A program made the position numbers and the translations under genes. DNA of 64,000 bases from NCBI GenBank assembly GCA_031415655.1, contig JANOSD010000169.1:3948-67947 (forward strand), in the 5' to 3' direction. The DNA is from JAKOVR01 sp031415655 (GTDB lineage Bacteria > Actinomycetota > Acidimicrobiia > Acidimicrobiales > Acidimicrobilacustridaceae). This document shows positions 26,193 to 35,847 of this stretch, piece by piece. The number at the start of each line of letters is the position of its first letter. Positions within the stretch are counted from its first letter, which is position 1. The notes under the pieces are model-generated. The model was given only the letters and a program-made list of their open reading frames with translations, had not been told where the DNA came from and made no database searches.

Positions 26193-27727
26193 TGCTCCAG
26201 TTCAACTCGCTCGGCTACGCGGCGTTCCTTGCCACCGTGGTCCTGCTCTACTGGGCCATCCCGCGTGCCGGGCGACGATGGCTTCTCTTGGCGGTTTCCT
26301 ACCTCTTCTACGCCACGTTCGACTGGCGTTTCTGCAGTCTGCTCGCCGTCACCACAGGGGTGCACTACACCGTGGGCCGTCGCCTCGGCCGCACCCGCAA
26401 TCCCGAACAACGCAAGGTGTTGCTCACCCTCGCCATCGGGTTCAGTCTCGGCGTGCTGGGCTGGTTCAAGTACGCCGGCTGGCTTGCCGAGGCGATCACT
26501 GGAGTCTTTGGTGTCGACCGTTCACTCGCCGCGCTCGTGCTGCCAATCGGCATCTCGTACTACACCTTTCACACCTTGTCGTACACGATCGATGTGTATC
26601 GCGGTGAACAAGAACCCACCAACGACTTGCTCGACTTCGCGTTGTTCGTGGCGTTTTTTCCGCAGTTGCTCTCCGGCCCGCTCACCCGCGCCAAACGGAT
26701 GCTGCCACAGTTTGCCAACCTCCCTCGACGATCGGTGCAAACCCAAAGGATCGAGGGGTTGGAGCTCATCCTCATCGGACTCTTCCAGAAGGTTGTGCTC
26801 GCCGATGGCCTGCTGCCCATAACGACGGCGGCGTTCATCGATACCACACGAGGGCCCACACCCGATAGGAGTTGGCTGGTGTTGTTGCTGTCGGCCATGG
26901 CGGGATTCGCGCAGTTCGTTTTCGACCTCACGGGCTACTCCAACATCGCCCGTGGCAGTTCCAAGCTCCTCGGCATTGAGCTTCCGCACAACTTTCGACA
27001 GCCGCTCACCCGGTCGCGCAACCTGGCCGACTACTGGCGCCGCCACCACATCACGCTCATGGCGTGGCTGCGCGACTATGCGTTTCGGCCGCTGCGGTCC
27101 AAACTTGGCACCGGCCCTCCGGCCGCCTACGTCACCGTAGTGATCGTGTTCGTCCTCAGCGGCCTCTGGCACGGAGCATCAGCCGGATGGCTGGTGTGGG
27201 GCGCGGTGATCGGCATTCTCGTTGCCACCGAAACCGTCGCCCTTCGCACTCTGGACCGGCGGCGACGCCAACGTCAACGCCGACGCAACACCGACGCCGG
27301 CGACGTCTTCCCCGCCGGCGACCCGTACGCATTGCCGCTTGCCGACCAGCAAGACCCCACCCCCATGAGCCTTCGCCGGCGGACCGTAGGCGTGCTCGGT
27401 CAAGTGCGAACCAGCGTGAGTCTGCTGGCCATCCTTGGGCTCACGATCGTGCTCATCCGTGCACCGAGTCTCGGCGCCGCTGCGGCCTACTACCGGGAGA
27501 TACTTCGATTCGAATGGGTAACCCTCGAGGGCGACACCGTTGGGTTGCTCGCCTTCATCACCGCCGCCCTCATCGTGGTCGACATTCGCGAGGCCACGCT
27601 CGAACGTCACGAAGGAACCCTCGACCCTCCCACCGTTGCTCGCATCGTGCTTTGGGTTGCGATGGTTGTCGGGATCCTGCTCTTCAGCGGGACATCAGGT
27701 CAGGCGTTTGTGTACCTCGGGTTCTGA
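26192..27727 (+). CDS. MBOAT-family O-acyltransferase (AlgI/DltB-like)
   Basis: A 511-residue polytopic membrane protein that would move acyl groups across or at the membrane to a surface hydroxyl. Family marks are FLATVVLLYWAIP, GISYYTFHTLSYTIDVYRG, FFPQLLSGPLTRAKRMLPQF and the catalytic H327 in GLWHGAS. An arginine-rich cytoplasmic loop (about 363-375) precedes the last helices. ATG 26192 overlaps the AT stop; a longer frame upstream only translates the AT gene out of phase. It is followed 12 bases later by the carrier protein. Confidence 0.92.
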   Translation: MLQFNSLGYAAFLATVVLLYWAIPRAGRRWLLLAVSYLFYATFDWRFCSLLAVTTGVHYTVGRRLGRTRNPEQRKVLLTLAIGFSLGVLGWFKYAGWLAEAITGVFGVDRSLAALVLPIGISYYTFHTLSYTIDVYRGEQEPTNDLLDFALFVAFFPQLLSGPLTRAKRMLPQFANLPRRSVQTQRIEGLELILIGLFQKVVLADGLLPITTAAFIDTTRGPTPDRSWLVLLLSAMAGFAQFVFDLTGYSNIARGSSKLLGIELPHNFRQPLTRSRNLADYWRRHHITLMAWLRDYAFRPLRSKLGTGPPAAYVTVVIVFVLSGLWHGASAGWLVWGAVIGILVATETVALRTLDRRRRQRQRRRNTDAGDVFPAGDPYALPLADQQDPTPMSLRRRTVGVLGQVRTSVSLLAILGLTIVLIRAPSLGAAAAYYREILRFEWVTLEGDTVGLLAFITAALIVVDIREATLERHEGTLDPPTVARIVLWVAMVVGILLFSGTSGQAFVYLGF

Positions 27728-27739
27728 CAGACTCCCCCC

Positions 27740-27985
27740 ATGGATCCCGCCGAAGTGTTCGACCGATTGCGCGCCCGCCTGCTCGAGGTGATCGATGTCC
27801 CAATTGGCCTCGTCACCCCCGATGCTCGCCTCGCCGACACGCTCGGCGCCGACAGCATTCACATCATCGAGGTGGCGGGCCTACTTGAAGCCGACCTCGG
27901 CGTTGCCTTCGACGACCGGGAACTCTACGACCTCGTGACCGTTGACGACTTCGTTCGCTTGGCGGGCCGCAAGCTCCCGTCATGA
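27740..27985 (+). CDS. Acyl carrier protein
   Basis: An 81-residue four-helix carrier protein. S39 in LGADSIHIIEV is the predicted phosphopantetheine site; the following helix II is acidic and typical. It would take malonyl or acyl groups from the AT and present them to the ketosynthase and perhaps to the MBOAT. It overlaps the KS start by 4 bases. No phosphopantetheinyl transferase is in the window. Confidence 0.93.
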   Translation: MDPAEVFDRLRARLLEVIDVPIGLVTPDARLADTLGADSIHIIEVAGLLEADLGVAFDDRELYDLVTVDDFVRLAGRKLPS

Positions 27986-29157
27986 CGAGAGCCGACGCGC
28001 CGATCGATGTTGTCGTTACCGGTATGGGATGCGTCGGCAATGCAGGCATCGGCGCTGACGCGTTGTGGACCCAACTCGTGGCACCGGTCGACCGGCCGAT
28101 CGACACATCACCGCTGGTATTCGATCCGTCGCCTTGGTTCGGCCCGAACGAGGCACGCCGTCTCGATCCCTACCTCTGGTACGCAGTAGCTGCCAGCGAA
28201 GAAGCCTGGTTCCACGCAGGGATGCCCGACCTCGACCCGGCCCGCGCTGGTGTGGTGATGGGAAACCTGTACGGAGCTACCAGTGCGTACGAACACCAGC
28301 GTTCGATCCTGCAGGAACGTGGTCCTTCAGCGGTCTCGCCCTGGCTGTGCGCTGTCGCTTGTGAGGATGCATGTGCATCGCAACTCTCGATCCGACGAGG
28401 GTTCACCGGTCCCTCCAAACTGGTGGTCGCCTCATGCGCGAGCGGCACCGTCGCTATCGCCGACGGAGCCGCCATGATTGCATCGGGAACGGCGGACCTT
28501 GTGCTCTGCGGAGCCACCCTCGGACCAGTACCAACGGTGCTCCGAACGTCGTACGACAACCTGCGGGTCACCAGTCCTTCGCATTGGGTTCGCCCCTTCG
28601 ACCTGCGCCGCGATGGCTTTGCGTTTGCCGAAGGCGCGGCCGTGGTGGTGCTTGAGCGAGGCGACCGCGCCAAAGCCCGAGGAGCTCCGGTACTCGGTCA
28701 CCTCCTTGGCTGGGGACAAACCAACGATGCCTTTCACATGAGCAAACCCTCGGGATTCGGCCTCGAACAGAGCATGCGCCTAGCGCTTCACCACGCCGCG
28801 ATTCCCCCGTCCGAGGTTCGTGCTGTCAATGCACACGGAACAGGCACGCTCACGGGCGACGCCGAGGAAGTGGCCGCAATCGGCCGAATATTCGACGACC
28901 ACAGACCAGCAATCACCTCCGTGAAAGGTCGGACCGGACACGCGCTCGCCGCCAGCGGCGCATTCGAAGTGTTGAGCGTTCTGCTGTCCTTCGACCATCG
29001 GCTAATCCCTGCAACCGCGGTTGATGCGGAACCCGATCCGACACTTGCCGGAGATGTGGTGTGGGGTGCACCACGCCCGTGGGTTCCGGGCGTAACGCTC
29101 ACCAACTCCTTCGGTCTCGGCGGCCACAACGCCACCCTTGTACTTGCGCCACCATGA
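27982..29157 (+). CDS. Beta-ketoacyl-ACP synthase (FabF-like)
   Basis: A 391-residue thiolase-fold condensing enzyme. All catalytic residues are present: C152 in ASCASGTV, H285 in NAHGTGT, K315 and H320 in SVKGRTGHALAASG, with RPFDLRRDGFAFAEGAA before them. It should elongate an acyl chain with malonyl-ACP. No ketoreductase, dehydratase or enoyl reductase lies next to it, so either the product stays as a 3-oxoacyl chain or the housekeeping FAS enzymes finish it. Last gene of the operon. Confidence 0.9.
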   Translation: MTRADAPIDVVVTGMGCVGNAGIGADALWTQLVAPVDRPIDTSPLVFDPSPWFGPNEARRLDPYLWYAVAASEEAWFHAGMPDLDPARAGVVMGNLYGATSAYEHQRSILQERGPSAVSPWLCAVACEDACASQLSIRRGFTGPSKLVVASCASGTVAIADGAAMIASGTADLVLCGATLGPVPTVLRTSYDNLRVTSPSHWVRPFDLRRDGFAFAEGAAVVVLERGDRAKARGAPVLGHLLGWGQTNDAFHMSKPSGFGLEQSMRLALHHAAIPPSEVRAVNAHGTGTLTGDAEEVAAIGRIFDDHRPAITSVKGRTGHALAASGAFEVLSVLLSFDHRLIPATAVDAEPDPTLAGDVVWGAPRPWVPGVTLTNSFGLGGHNATLVLAPP

Positions 29158-29187
29158 CTGTCACATGACCGCTGACGCCTTCGTTTG

Positions 29188-30666
29188 TCAGTCGCGCTCG
29201 ACTGGAACACCATCTGGCGCGGGCATTGGCGCCGTCACTTGGAGCCCAAGAAAGAGGGCGACCAAAGGCGCGGCCCACGAGAGCAGGCCGCGATCGAACG
29301 GTCGGGCGATCGACATCGCCACGCTGGCTCCGATGAGGACCACCATGACCACCGCAGGCCATGTCCGGCGCAACGCAAAGGCAACGGACTGATTCAGTCG
29401 ACGCGAACCAACCAACACCACACTGAGAATGGCCACGAGGTCGATCGCCACCACCAAAGGACCCGGTTGCCGGTGTGACGATCCGGGATCCGCTACCAGG
29501 GACCGCACGCCACCCTCCACCAGGACGCCGTTGAAATTCGACCACACGTAGTTCAGCCAGGGGGCGACCACCACCACCGAAGCCACAGCCATCCAGCGCA
29601 ACGCCGAGCCGGTCGGCCCGACTCGCTCCACGGTCAGTCGATTGGTATACCACCACCCCATGAGGATCGCGGGGATCAGTACTGCCGCGTCGGGGCGGGC
29701 CAACACCGCGAGCCCCACACACACACCAAGCCCGAAACCACGACCACGGTCGTCTGTCAGGCCATCGGGCCACCAAGCGAGCTGCACCGCCACAAGAACA
29801 AAAAGGGCAGCCAGAGACACGCCGAGCGGAGCGTCCCAGCAGGCGGGCAACAAGGCGGCCAGCGTCGCCGACGCCACTGCCGCCCGGCGACCTCGCCAGC
29901 GGTAGGCCAGCCGTGCTGCCACGAGGATGATGGCCAGCCCGACAACCAGCAGCGCCACCCGATCCCCGAATGGGCTGAACGCTCCAACGACCACACCAAG
30001 CGGGGCGACGTCTCCGACCGCGCTTGCCGGCCGCCCAGGAACCATTGCGAACCCCACGCCGGTTCGAATATTGCCGACCATGCCGGCCAGCGAACTTGGG
30101 ACTGGTCCGGGGCCCAAAACGATCCGAAGCATCGTTGCGATCACGCCCACGATCAAAATCGGAGGGAGCATCGACCCGAGGTCCGTCGTTCGGAAATCGG
30201 TCACCGTCGACCGAAGCCAGCGCGCTGGCCCAACCAGCCGCTGCTGCGTCGGGGCGGCCTCTCGCGGTCGCTCGGAGATCGAGAACACCACGACCGCAAC
30301 AGTGAAAAGTGCGCCCGCCGTCGTGCCCAACGCGCTGGCGATCGGTCGTTGCGCGGCAAAGGCCAACGTCGGGTCCCCCACCCCCGGACGGTCCTCCACC
30401 ACGGTGGCGATCGCCGCGGCGACAAAGAGCACGAATGCTCCCATGGCCGCGGGTCGAGCGGGGTCATGGCGATACGAGAACATGGCCACGCCGAGCCCGG
30501 CGCCGATCACCGAGAACGAGGTACCCACCAACAAATAGCAGCAGCCCATCGCTACGACGCATAACCCTAGGGTGGCGGGAATGGAGAACCGCCGCAGCCC
30601 GGTGAGATCGCCGCCGGGAACGGCAAGCTCGCGCAGCAGACCGGGGCGCGGTTGCGACTCACCCAT
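29188..30666 (-). CDS. Polytopic membrane protein, probable GT-C glycosyltransferase
   Basis: A 492-residue protein with ten or more hydrophobic segments. A GLAVLARPDAAVLIP loop resembles the LxRPE/D stretch of GT39/GT83-like membrane glycosyltransferases. ATG 30666 is preferred over the longer frame because it overlaps the AftD stop by 8 bases and gives a natural N-terminus. It would use polyprenyl-phosphate sugars at the outer face. The family call is tentative; membrane nature and coding are clear. Confidence 0.7.
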   Translation of the reverse strand: MGESQPRPGLLRELAVPGGDLTGLRRFSIPATLGLCVVAMGCCYLLVGTSFSVIGAGLGVAMFSYRHDPARPAAMGAFVLFVAAAIATVVEDRPGVGDPTLAFAAQRPIASALGTTAGALFTVAVVVFSISERPREAAPTQQRLVGPARWLRSTVTDFRTTDLGSMLPPILIVGVIATMLRIVLGPGPVPSSLAGMVGNIRTGVGFAMVPGRPASAVGDVAPLGVVVGAFSPFGDRVALLVVGLAIILVAARLAYRWRGRRAAVASATLAALLPACWDAPLGVSLAALFVLVAVQLAWWPDGLTDDRGRGFGLGVCVGLAVLARPDAAVLIPAILMGWWYTNRLTVERVGPTGSALRWMAVASVVVVAPWLNYVWSNFNGVLVEGGVRSLVADPGSSHRQPGPLVVAIDLVAILSVVLVGSRRLNQSVAFALRRTWPAVVMVVLIGASVAMSIARPFDRGLLSWAAPLVALFLGLQVTAPMPAPDGVPVERD

Positions 30667-33600
30667 CAGGTCCGCCGCCTCGGTACGCCGACGACCGCCG
30701 CCGCCCACGCGGCGAGAACACAAGCGCCGAACAGAACGCGATCGCCAGGATTGACACGACTGATGCCCCGTTGAACCATCGTTGGCCCGTGAATCGAACA
30801 TCGATCACCAGACGCCCACGATCGTTCACGACCCACCCGTTCATCGTGTCGGTCACCGTGGCTGACCCGACACGACGGCCGTTCACATCGGCCACCCACC
30901 CGGTGGCGAAGCTCTGTTGGAGAATCGCAATGGTGCCGTTCGGAGCGTCGGCTTCGATGCGGTATTGGGTAGGAGATATCTGCGTGGTGCTCCACGTCAA
31001 GCCGGTCGGCGGCCGGGATTTCGAAGTGAGGGCATCGGCGCTTCGAAGTTCCAATCGATCGATGACACCATTCTCGCCGCCGTCAAACATCTGCCAGCCG
31101 GTACCGAGCCGCACCGGTTCGCAGGTCGAGAACGGCACCCTGTCGCCGGCCAATAACTGGCGAAACGTTCCAAAGAGACGCCCCCGAACCACCTGATTCG
31201 TAAGCTCATCCACGCCGATCGTTGCCCCGATCGACTGGCACTCGTTGCGCTCGCGATCCAGGTCGATGGTTGGATTGGGCCGTCCATTCACTCGAATCTC
31301 ATCGACCTTCAATCGAGTGTTCTGACCCTCCACCTCATCGATACGAACCTGCACGGATGTTGCGGTGATCGACGGCAACGTCACTTGTCCGGCGCGGCAT
31401 CCGTCGGCGCTGCCGCCGGCCGGACACGGGACATAGGCCGTCAGATCCAGTGGGAACTCCTGACCATCGGCGAGAATCGTCACCCGTTTGGGCACGGAAT
31501 AGCCCGATTGCCGAGCCGATGACAAGCTGATGGAGTCGAACGTGGAGGGGCTCCCTGCGCCTCGCGTCAGGGTCAGGATCTCGCCCGCTTTCGCCGGTGC
31601 GACCCAGGACGTGGACGGATCGCCGTCGACCGCATACCCGCCCCAGTTCCCCGGTTGGTCCTGCAGCCAACGCGATCCCGATGCGGCGATTGGCTGGTCC
31701 ACCAGTCGGTTGATTCCGACATCCGAGGTCGACCTCCCGACAACGAGGTCGCCATCGCCAACAAACGACCGCTCGTTCAACACCAGGAAACGCCGACGAA
31801 GCGACGTCTCTTCATCCACCGGACCACTGCCCGGCTCTCGCAGGAACAGGAAGTTGAACGGAGCTCGGCGAGCCAACTCTCCAACGTCCGGCCGCTGCGT
31901 GGCCAGAAGCTGAAGGTCGCTCGGCGTTTGTACGAACTCACGGAGTTCGATGCCTGGGAACCGGACGTCGGCGAGGCTGACCGCGGCGGCGGATGGATCG
32001 ACCTTCGCGATCTCGATCACGATCAACGAAGTGAGCCGCTCGGTGAAATCGACCTTGACCCGACGCAGATTTGTGCCCGGAACCAGCGGCGCATTTCGGA
32101 GGCTGATGGGCACCCGAGACTTGTCGCTGAACGACAACCGGAGCTCCTCGATCCCGCCGGCCCCCGTGCCACTCGTTCCGGTATCAGGCACATCAATCGT
32201 GACCGACGAAACCTTCTGTGGATCGTTCAGAATCACTCGGAAGCTCCGCTGCTCCGGCAGCTCGCTCTTTCGAATCGTCCATGTCGTGGCAGGATTGCCA
32301 TCGAATACGTTGGCGGGCCGATACCAGGGCTGCGAGCCATCGGTAGTTCGAGCCGGGCCCGTAAGCTCGATCTGTTCAGCGTCACGGAACCACGCCACCG
32401 ATTCGCTTCCAGGAGTCCTGAAAAGCGGACTCACGAGTCGACCATCGAGCGGTTGTTTGTCGGCGAGCAAGTAGCTGTAGTCGGGCTCGTAGGACAACAC
32501 CACCCGAAGCCGACGCCGATTGCTATCCGTGACGAAGACCGGACTCCCCGCCGCCAACGCCTGGCGAAGGTCGTCGGGGGCGGTGGCGCCGGTGTACGTG
32601 ACCGGCGCGTCTCCGTTGAGATAACCACCCAAGGCCAGCCCGCCCCACGCGGCACCGTCCCCAGCCACGAGCATTGGTGCTTGCGGGCTGACCAAACGGG
32701 CAAAATCGGACCCCGGTTGACGAAGTTCGAAGATCTCTACCGGCGGCAACATGCGTTCATTGATGGCATCCGCAGACTCGTCTCCATCGGCAACGGTGTT
32801 CTCCCCCGGACGACCGAAGGTGGATACGCGCGACAGCTCACTGTCAGAACGCAACCCTGCATAGGCCGATGGCCGCGGACGTTTCATGGCTCGCCAATCA
32901 AGATCGTTGCGTACCAAGACGTACCGGATGCCGAGTCGCCGCAGCGTCGGTGCCATAGTGCCGACGCGGTACGCGGGATCGGCGGCGTCGAAGGAGACGG
33001 TCTCGACGAGGTTGGCGGCTTGAGGTGTCGACAACGGCACGCCAGTAGCGACCGTGTGTGGACGCGCCAGTAAAGAGTCGAAGATGTCATCACCAACCCA
33101 CCCCCACCGATACCGGGTTCGGCTCGACATCGGGAGCAAAAGAACCCGGTCGGCGCCGGGTTGGGCATCAAGCCAGCCAAAAGCCTCAGACCAATACTCC
33201 GGCACATCACGAAACTGTTGGGTGTCGTTATACAGGTTGCCGGACCAGAAGGGGAACGCCGAAACGAACATCGCCACAAACGCCACCACAACGGGTACCG
33301 ATGCCAACTGCACGTCAATACGCAAGATCCGCCTCGCCGATGCAGCTACCCCGTAGCCGAACAACGCCGCCACACCTATCGCCAGCCCCGACCCAGCTTT
33401 GTAGGTATTGCGGAAAGCCCCCAGTCCCGGGGCGTTGAGAGCATCGAGCAACAAACGACCCAGCGGCGACCTCGACTCTCCAGCTAACGGTCCCAACTCC
33501 GACACGTAGCCCCCCACAAGGATCGCAAGGGAGAAAAGTGCGCAGCCCGCATAGAGCAGGCGTGGTCGCCACCGACTCAGCCATACCGTGAGCACGGCGA

Positions 33601-34555
33601 CCAGGAATGGCACGAACGTGCAAAGGATGACCCAGGGGTTGTCGAAATAGCTCACGAACTGTGGCTTCAATAGCTGCCCACTATCTCGGAAATAGGAAAG
33701 CCAATTGCCAAGGCCCCGAGCGGCTTCGGGCCAGCTCGACACCCGAAAAGAGATCTCGGCTCGTTCGGTGTCGTTGAGTCGCTGGGTGTAGGCGCCAAGG
33801 CCGACGTAGATCTTGGCCAAAACCATGGCCGAGACCAGAAAAGTCAAGATGCCGGCGCCAAGGTTCCAACCCAGAAAACGCCGGAAGGTGACTGATCGAT
33901 CGATAAAAAGCAAGTACAAAGAGACGGGAATCAACGGGACCAGTGCATACACAAGACCGGGCGTGTCCACGTTGCCCGGGGTGAACACCAAAAGGGCAAA
34001 CACCCCCGCCCACTTCCACGGTCGATCTGACGTGAGACCTCTCCAGAACGCGACGATCAGCCAAGGGGCGAGCGCCACTTGAACATAGAGATTCGAGAAT
34101 GGAGTGAGAAAGGTCGCGGTGTAGGCACCGAAGGCGAAGGTCAATCCGGCCACGATGTGCTCGAGAGATCGTTTCGGGCGCGTGAGCCGCAACACCTCGG
34201 TCATCCCGATACCGCCCAAGGCCAACAGAAGGGCGTGCCACACCTTTTGGGCGACGATCGGGTTGGCCCCGAGCGACCGGAATACGACGAGTGGCAACGT
34301 TCCCGCCGGCCAGAAGTCCTCTCGGACACGGCCAAGACCACGAGATCCGTCCCATACGCTCAGCGATCGGGCGACTCGCCGCGCCGGGTTGAAGAATTGT
34401 TCGAGACGGTTGTCGCCGACGTAACTGCCGGCGGCGTTGGTGAGGGTCGCGAGTAGGCCCAATCCGACGAACAGCAACACCGTCGGCGTGCCGCTTCGGG
34501 TGTACCACGCCCAGAGGCGTGCCCCACGTCCGGGTGGCGGTGACGACGCGGTCAC
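30659..34555 (-). CDS. aftD: AftD-like arabinofuranosyltransferase
   Basis: A 1298-residue protein with an N-terminal GT-C membrane domain (about residues 25-440), a long extracytoplasmic region, and a final membrane helix. The soluble part contains two F5/8-type-C-like carbohydrate-binding regions (VFDGNPATTWTI and VDGDPSTSWVAP). This order matches AftD, which branches arabinan in mycobacterial arabinogalactan and lipoarabinomannan; mycobacterial AftD is about 1400 residues. GTG 34555 overlaps the acyltransferase stop. It suggests an arabinose-containing envelope polymer. Confidence 0.85.
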   Translation of the reverse strand: MTASSPPPGRGARLWAWYTRSGTPTVLLFVGLGLLATLTNAAGSYVGDNRLEQFFNPARRVARSLSVWDGSRGLGRVREDFWPAGTLPLVVFRSLGANPIVAQKVWHALLLALGGIGMTEVLRLTRPKRSLEHIVAGLTFAFGAYTATFLTPFSNLYVQVALAPWLIVAFWRGLTSDRPWKWAGVFALLVFTPGNVDTPGLVYALVPLIPVSLYLLFIDRSVTFRRFLGWNLGAGILTFLVSAMVLAKIYVGLGAYTQRLNDTERAEISFRVSSWPEAARGLGNWLSYFRDSGQLLKPQFVSYFDNPWVILCTFVPFLVAVLTVWLSRWRPRLLYAGCALFSLAILVGGYVSELGPLAGESRSPLGRLLLDALNAPGLGAFRNTYKAGSGLAIGVAALFGYGVAASARRILRIDVQLASVPVVVAFVAMFVSAFPFWSGNLYNDTQQFRDVPEYWSEAFGWLDAQPGADRVLLLPMSSRTRYRWGWVGDDIFDSLLARPHTVATGVPLSTPQAANLVETVSFDAADPAYRVGTMAPTLRRLGIRYVLVRNDLDWRAMKRPRPSAYAGLRSDSELSRVSTFGRPGENTVADGDESADAINERMLPPVEIFELRQPGSDFARLVSPQAPMLVAGDGAAWGGLALGGYLNGDAPVTYTGATAPDDLRQALAAGSPVFVTDSNRRRLRVVLSYEPDYSYLLADKQPLDGRLVSPLFRTPGSESVAWFRDAEQIELTGPARTTDGSQPWYRPANVFDGNPATTWTIRKSELPEQRSFRVILNDPQKVSSVTIDVPDTGTSGTGAGGIEELRLSFSDKSRVPISLRNAPLVPGTNLRRVKVDFTERLTSLIVIEIAKVDPSAAAVSLADVRFPGIELREFVQTPSDLQLLATQRPDVGELARRAPFNFLFLREPGSGPVDEETSLRRRFLVLNERSFVGDGDLVVGRSTSDVGINRLVDQPIAASGSRWLQDQPGNWGGYAVDGDPSTSWVAPAKAGEILTLTRGAGSPSTFDSISLSSARQSGYSVPKRVTILADGQEFPLDLTAYVPCPAGGSADGCRAGQVTLPSITATSVQVRIDEVEGQNTRLKVDEIRVNGRPNPTIDLDRERNECQSIGATIGVDELTNQVVRGRLFGTFRQLLAGDRVPFSTCEPVRLGTGWQMFDGGENGVIDRLELRSADALTSKSRPPTGLTWSTTQISPTQYRIEADAPNGTIAILQQSFATGWVADVNGRRVGSATVTDTMNGWVVNDRGRLVIDVRFTGQRWFNGASVVSILAIAFCSALVFSPRGRRRSSAYRGGGPDG

Positions 34556-35847
34556 GCCCGCCGATCGAATCTTTTGAATCGGAGCACAGGTCGTTCCAAT
34601 CCGTGCCAACTCGCCGCCGCGGTGACCATCGTGAACACCACTACGGCGCCCAACAAGGGCCAAAAGGATGTTCCCACCGCTTCTTGTACGGCTCGACGAG
34701 GCCCGGCAAGTGCCGCCCGAACGTTGTCCCCGACCGCACCGAACCCACCGGAGTTTGCCTCCTTTCGGCCCTCACCCTTGCTCCAATCAAGCCAAATCTT
34801 GTGCCAAAGGTAGATCCCAAAGGAAACGGTGCCGAGGTACGCCGGGACCCGAGACGACATCACGGTGCGAATACGGCTCGGTCGCGATACGCCGAGCACG
34901 CCGGGGAGCAACAAGAAAAGCGCGGCAACGCCGTTGAACCCGAATCGAAGAAACGCTTCCGAGATGTTCTCTTTTTCGGTGCCGGTAAGGGCCCCGGCGT
35001 TGGTGCCTCGAAGCAACGCGAGAATCATGTAGGTCCAGAGCGCCAGCGTCCAACAAACCCATGGCGTCCCTGCGAGCACCCGCACCACACGCGGGAGACG
35101 ATGACCGAGATCGGACCACACCACCGCCACCGCCAGCACCATACCGAGCGCGAACCAGTCGAGATAGTTCGGCAGCCAAAGGTGGAAGTTGTCTTCCTTC
35201 GCTGTGGACAAGGGCACGACGAGGACCCGGTAGGTCCAGCAAATCCCTACGAGCGCAAGTAACCCCAAGAGTTGTGCCTGGACCCGCATGCGCGGTGATG
35301 GCGCCCGACCCGCACTCAACGAACGGATGACCACGGCGATCACCGGCAATGCCAGATAGAAGCTCACCTCGATACAGAGCGTCCACGCCACGGTCAACCC
35401 GGACGCTCCGAAGTACGGCCGGTAGCTCTGTGTGAGGGTGTAGAGGGTGATGTAGTAGTCCAACTTGGGGCTGGCCTGTGCGGTGCCGACGAGCAGCAGG
35501 AAACAGGTCAGGGCAAGCCAATATCCGGGAAAGATGCGCAACATCCGGTTCCAGTAGAACGCTGCCCATCGTGGACCCGGCTGGTCCCGGAGGTGTGCGT
35601 CGACGAACGGTCGGTACAACAAGAAGCCCGATAGAAGAAAGAACACGGCCACGCCGAAGTTGCCGAGGTTCCCGAGCATTCCCGCACCAAACGAGCCGTC
35701 CGAGGTGAGTTGCGAATACCCGGCGACGTGGTACACCACGACGCCGAGTGCGGCGAGACTACGAAATCCATCCAGCGCCGCGAAACGCCCCACGACCCGG
35801 GGTTGCGCCGCCGTTTCGGCCGAAGGCCGTTCGACGGGAACCGTCAT
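34552..35847 (-). CDS. Acyltransferase-3 family membrane protein (OafA-like)
   Basis: A 431-residue polytopic O-acyltransferase. The opening ALDGFRSLAALGVVVYHVAGY carries the family histidine, FFLLSGFLLYRPF follows, and FYWNRMLRIFPGYW is the conserved arginine stretch. It probably acetylates or acylates a surface glycan. ATG 35847 overlaps the upstream stop (ATGA); the frame is open far beyond, but only as a shadow of the neighbouring gene. It is coupled to AftD by a GTGA overlap. Confidence 0.9.
   Translation of the reverse strand: MTVPVERPSAETAAQPRVVGRFAALDGFRSLAALGVVVYHVAGYSQLTSDGSFGAGMLGNLGNFGVAVFFLLSGFLLYRPFVDAHLRDQPGPRWAAFYWNRMLRIFPGYWLALTCFLLLVGTAQASPKLDYYITLYTLTQSYRPYFGASGLTVAWTLCIEVSFYLALPVIAVVIRSLSAGRAPSPRMRVQAQLLGLLALVGICWTYRVLVVPLSTAKEDNFHLWLPNYLDWFALGMVLAVAVVWSDLGHRLPRVVRVLAGTPWVCWTLALWTYMILALLRGTNAGALTGTEKENISEAFLRFGFNGVAALFLLLPGVLGVSRPSRIRTVMSSRVPAYLGTVSFGIYLWHKIWLDWSKGEGRKEANSGGFGAVGDNVRAALAGPRRAVQEAVGTSFWPLLGAVVVFTMVTAAASWHGLERPVLRFKRFDRRA

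Noticed and set aside
27982..29157. Ketosynthase as a decarboxylative chain-length-factor-like protein
   Set aside because: The active cysteine and both histidines are present, so it should condense.
31655..33073. 472-codon open frame on the plus strand
   Set aside because: It is antisense to the AftD-like gene; composition is arginine-rich with no domain.
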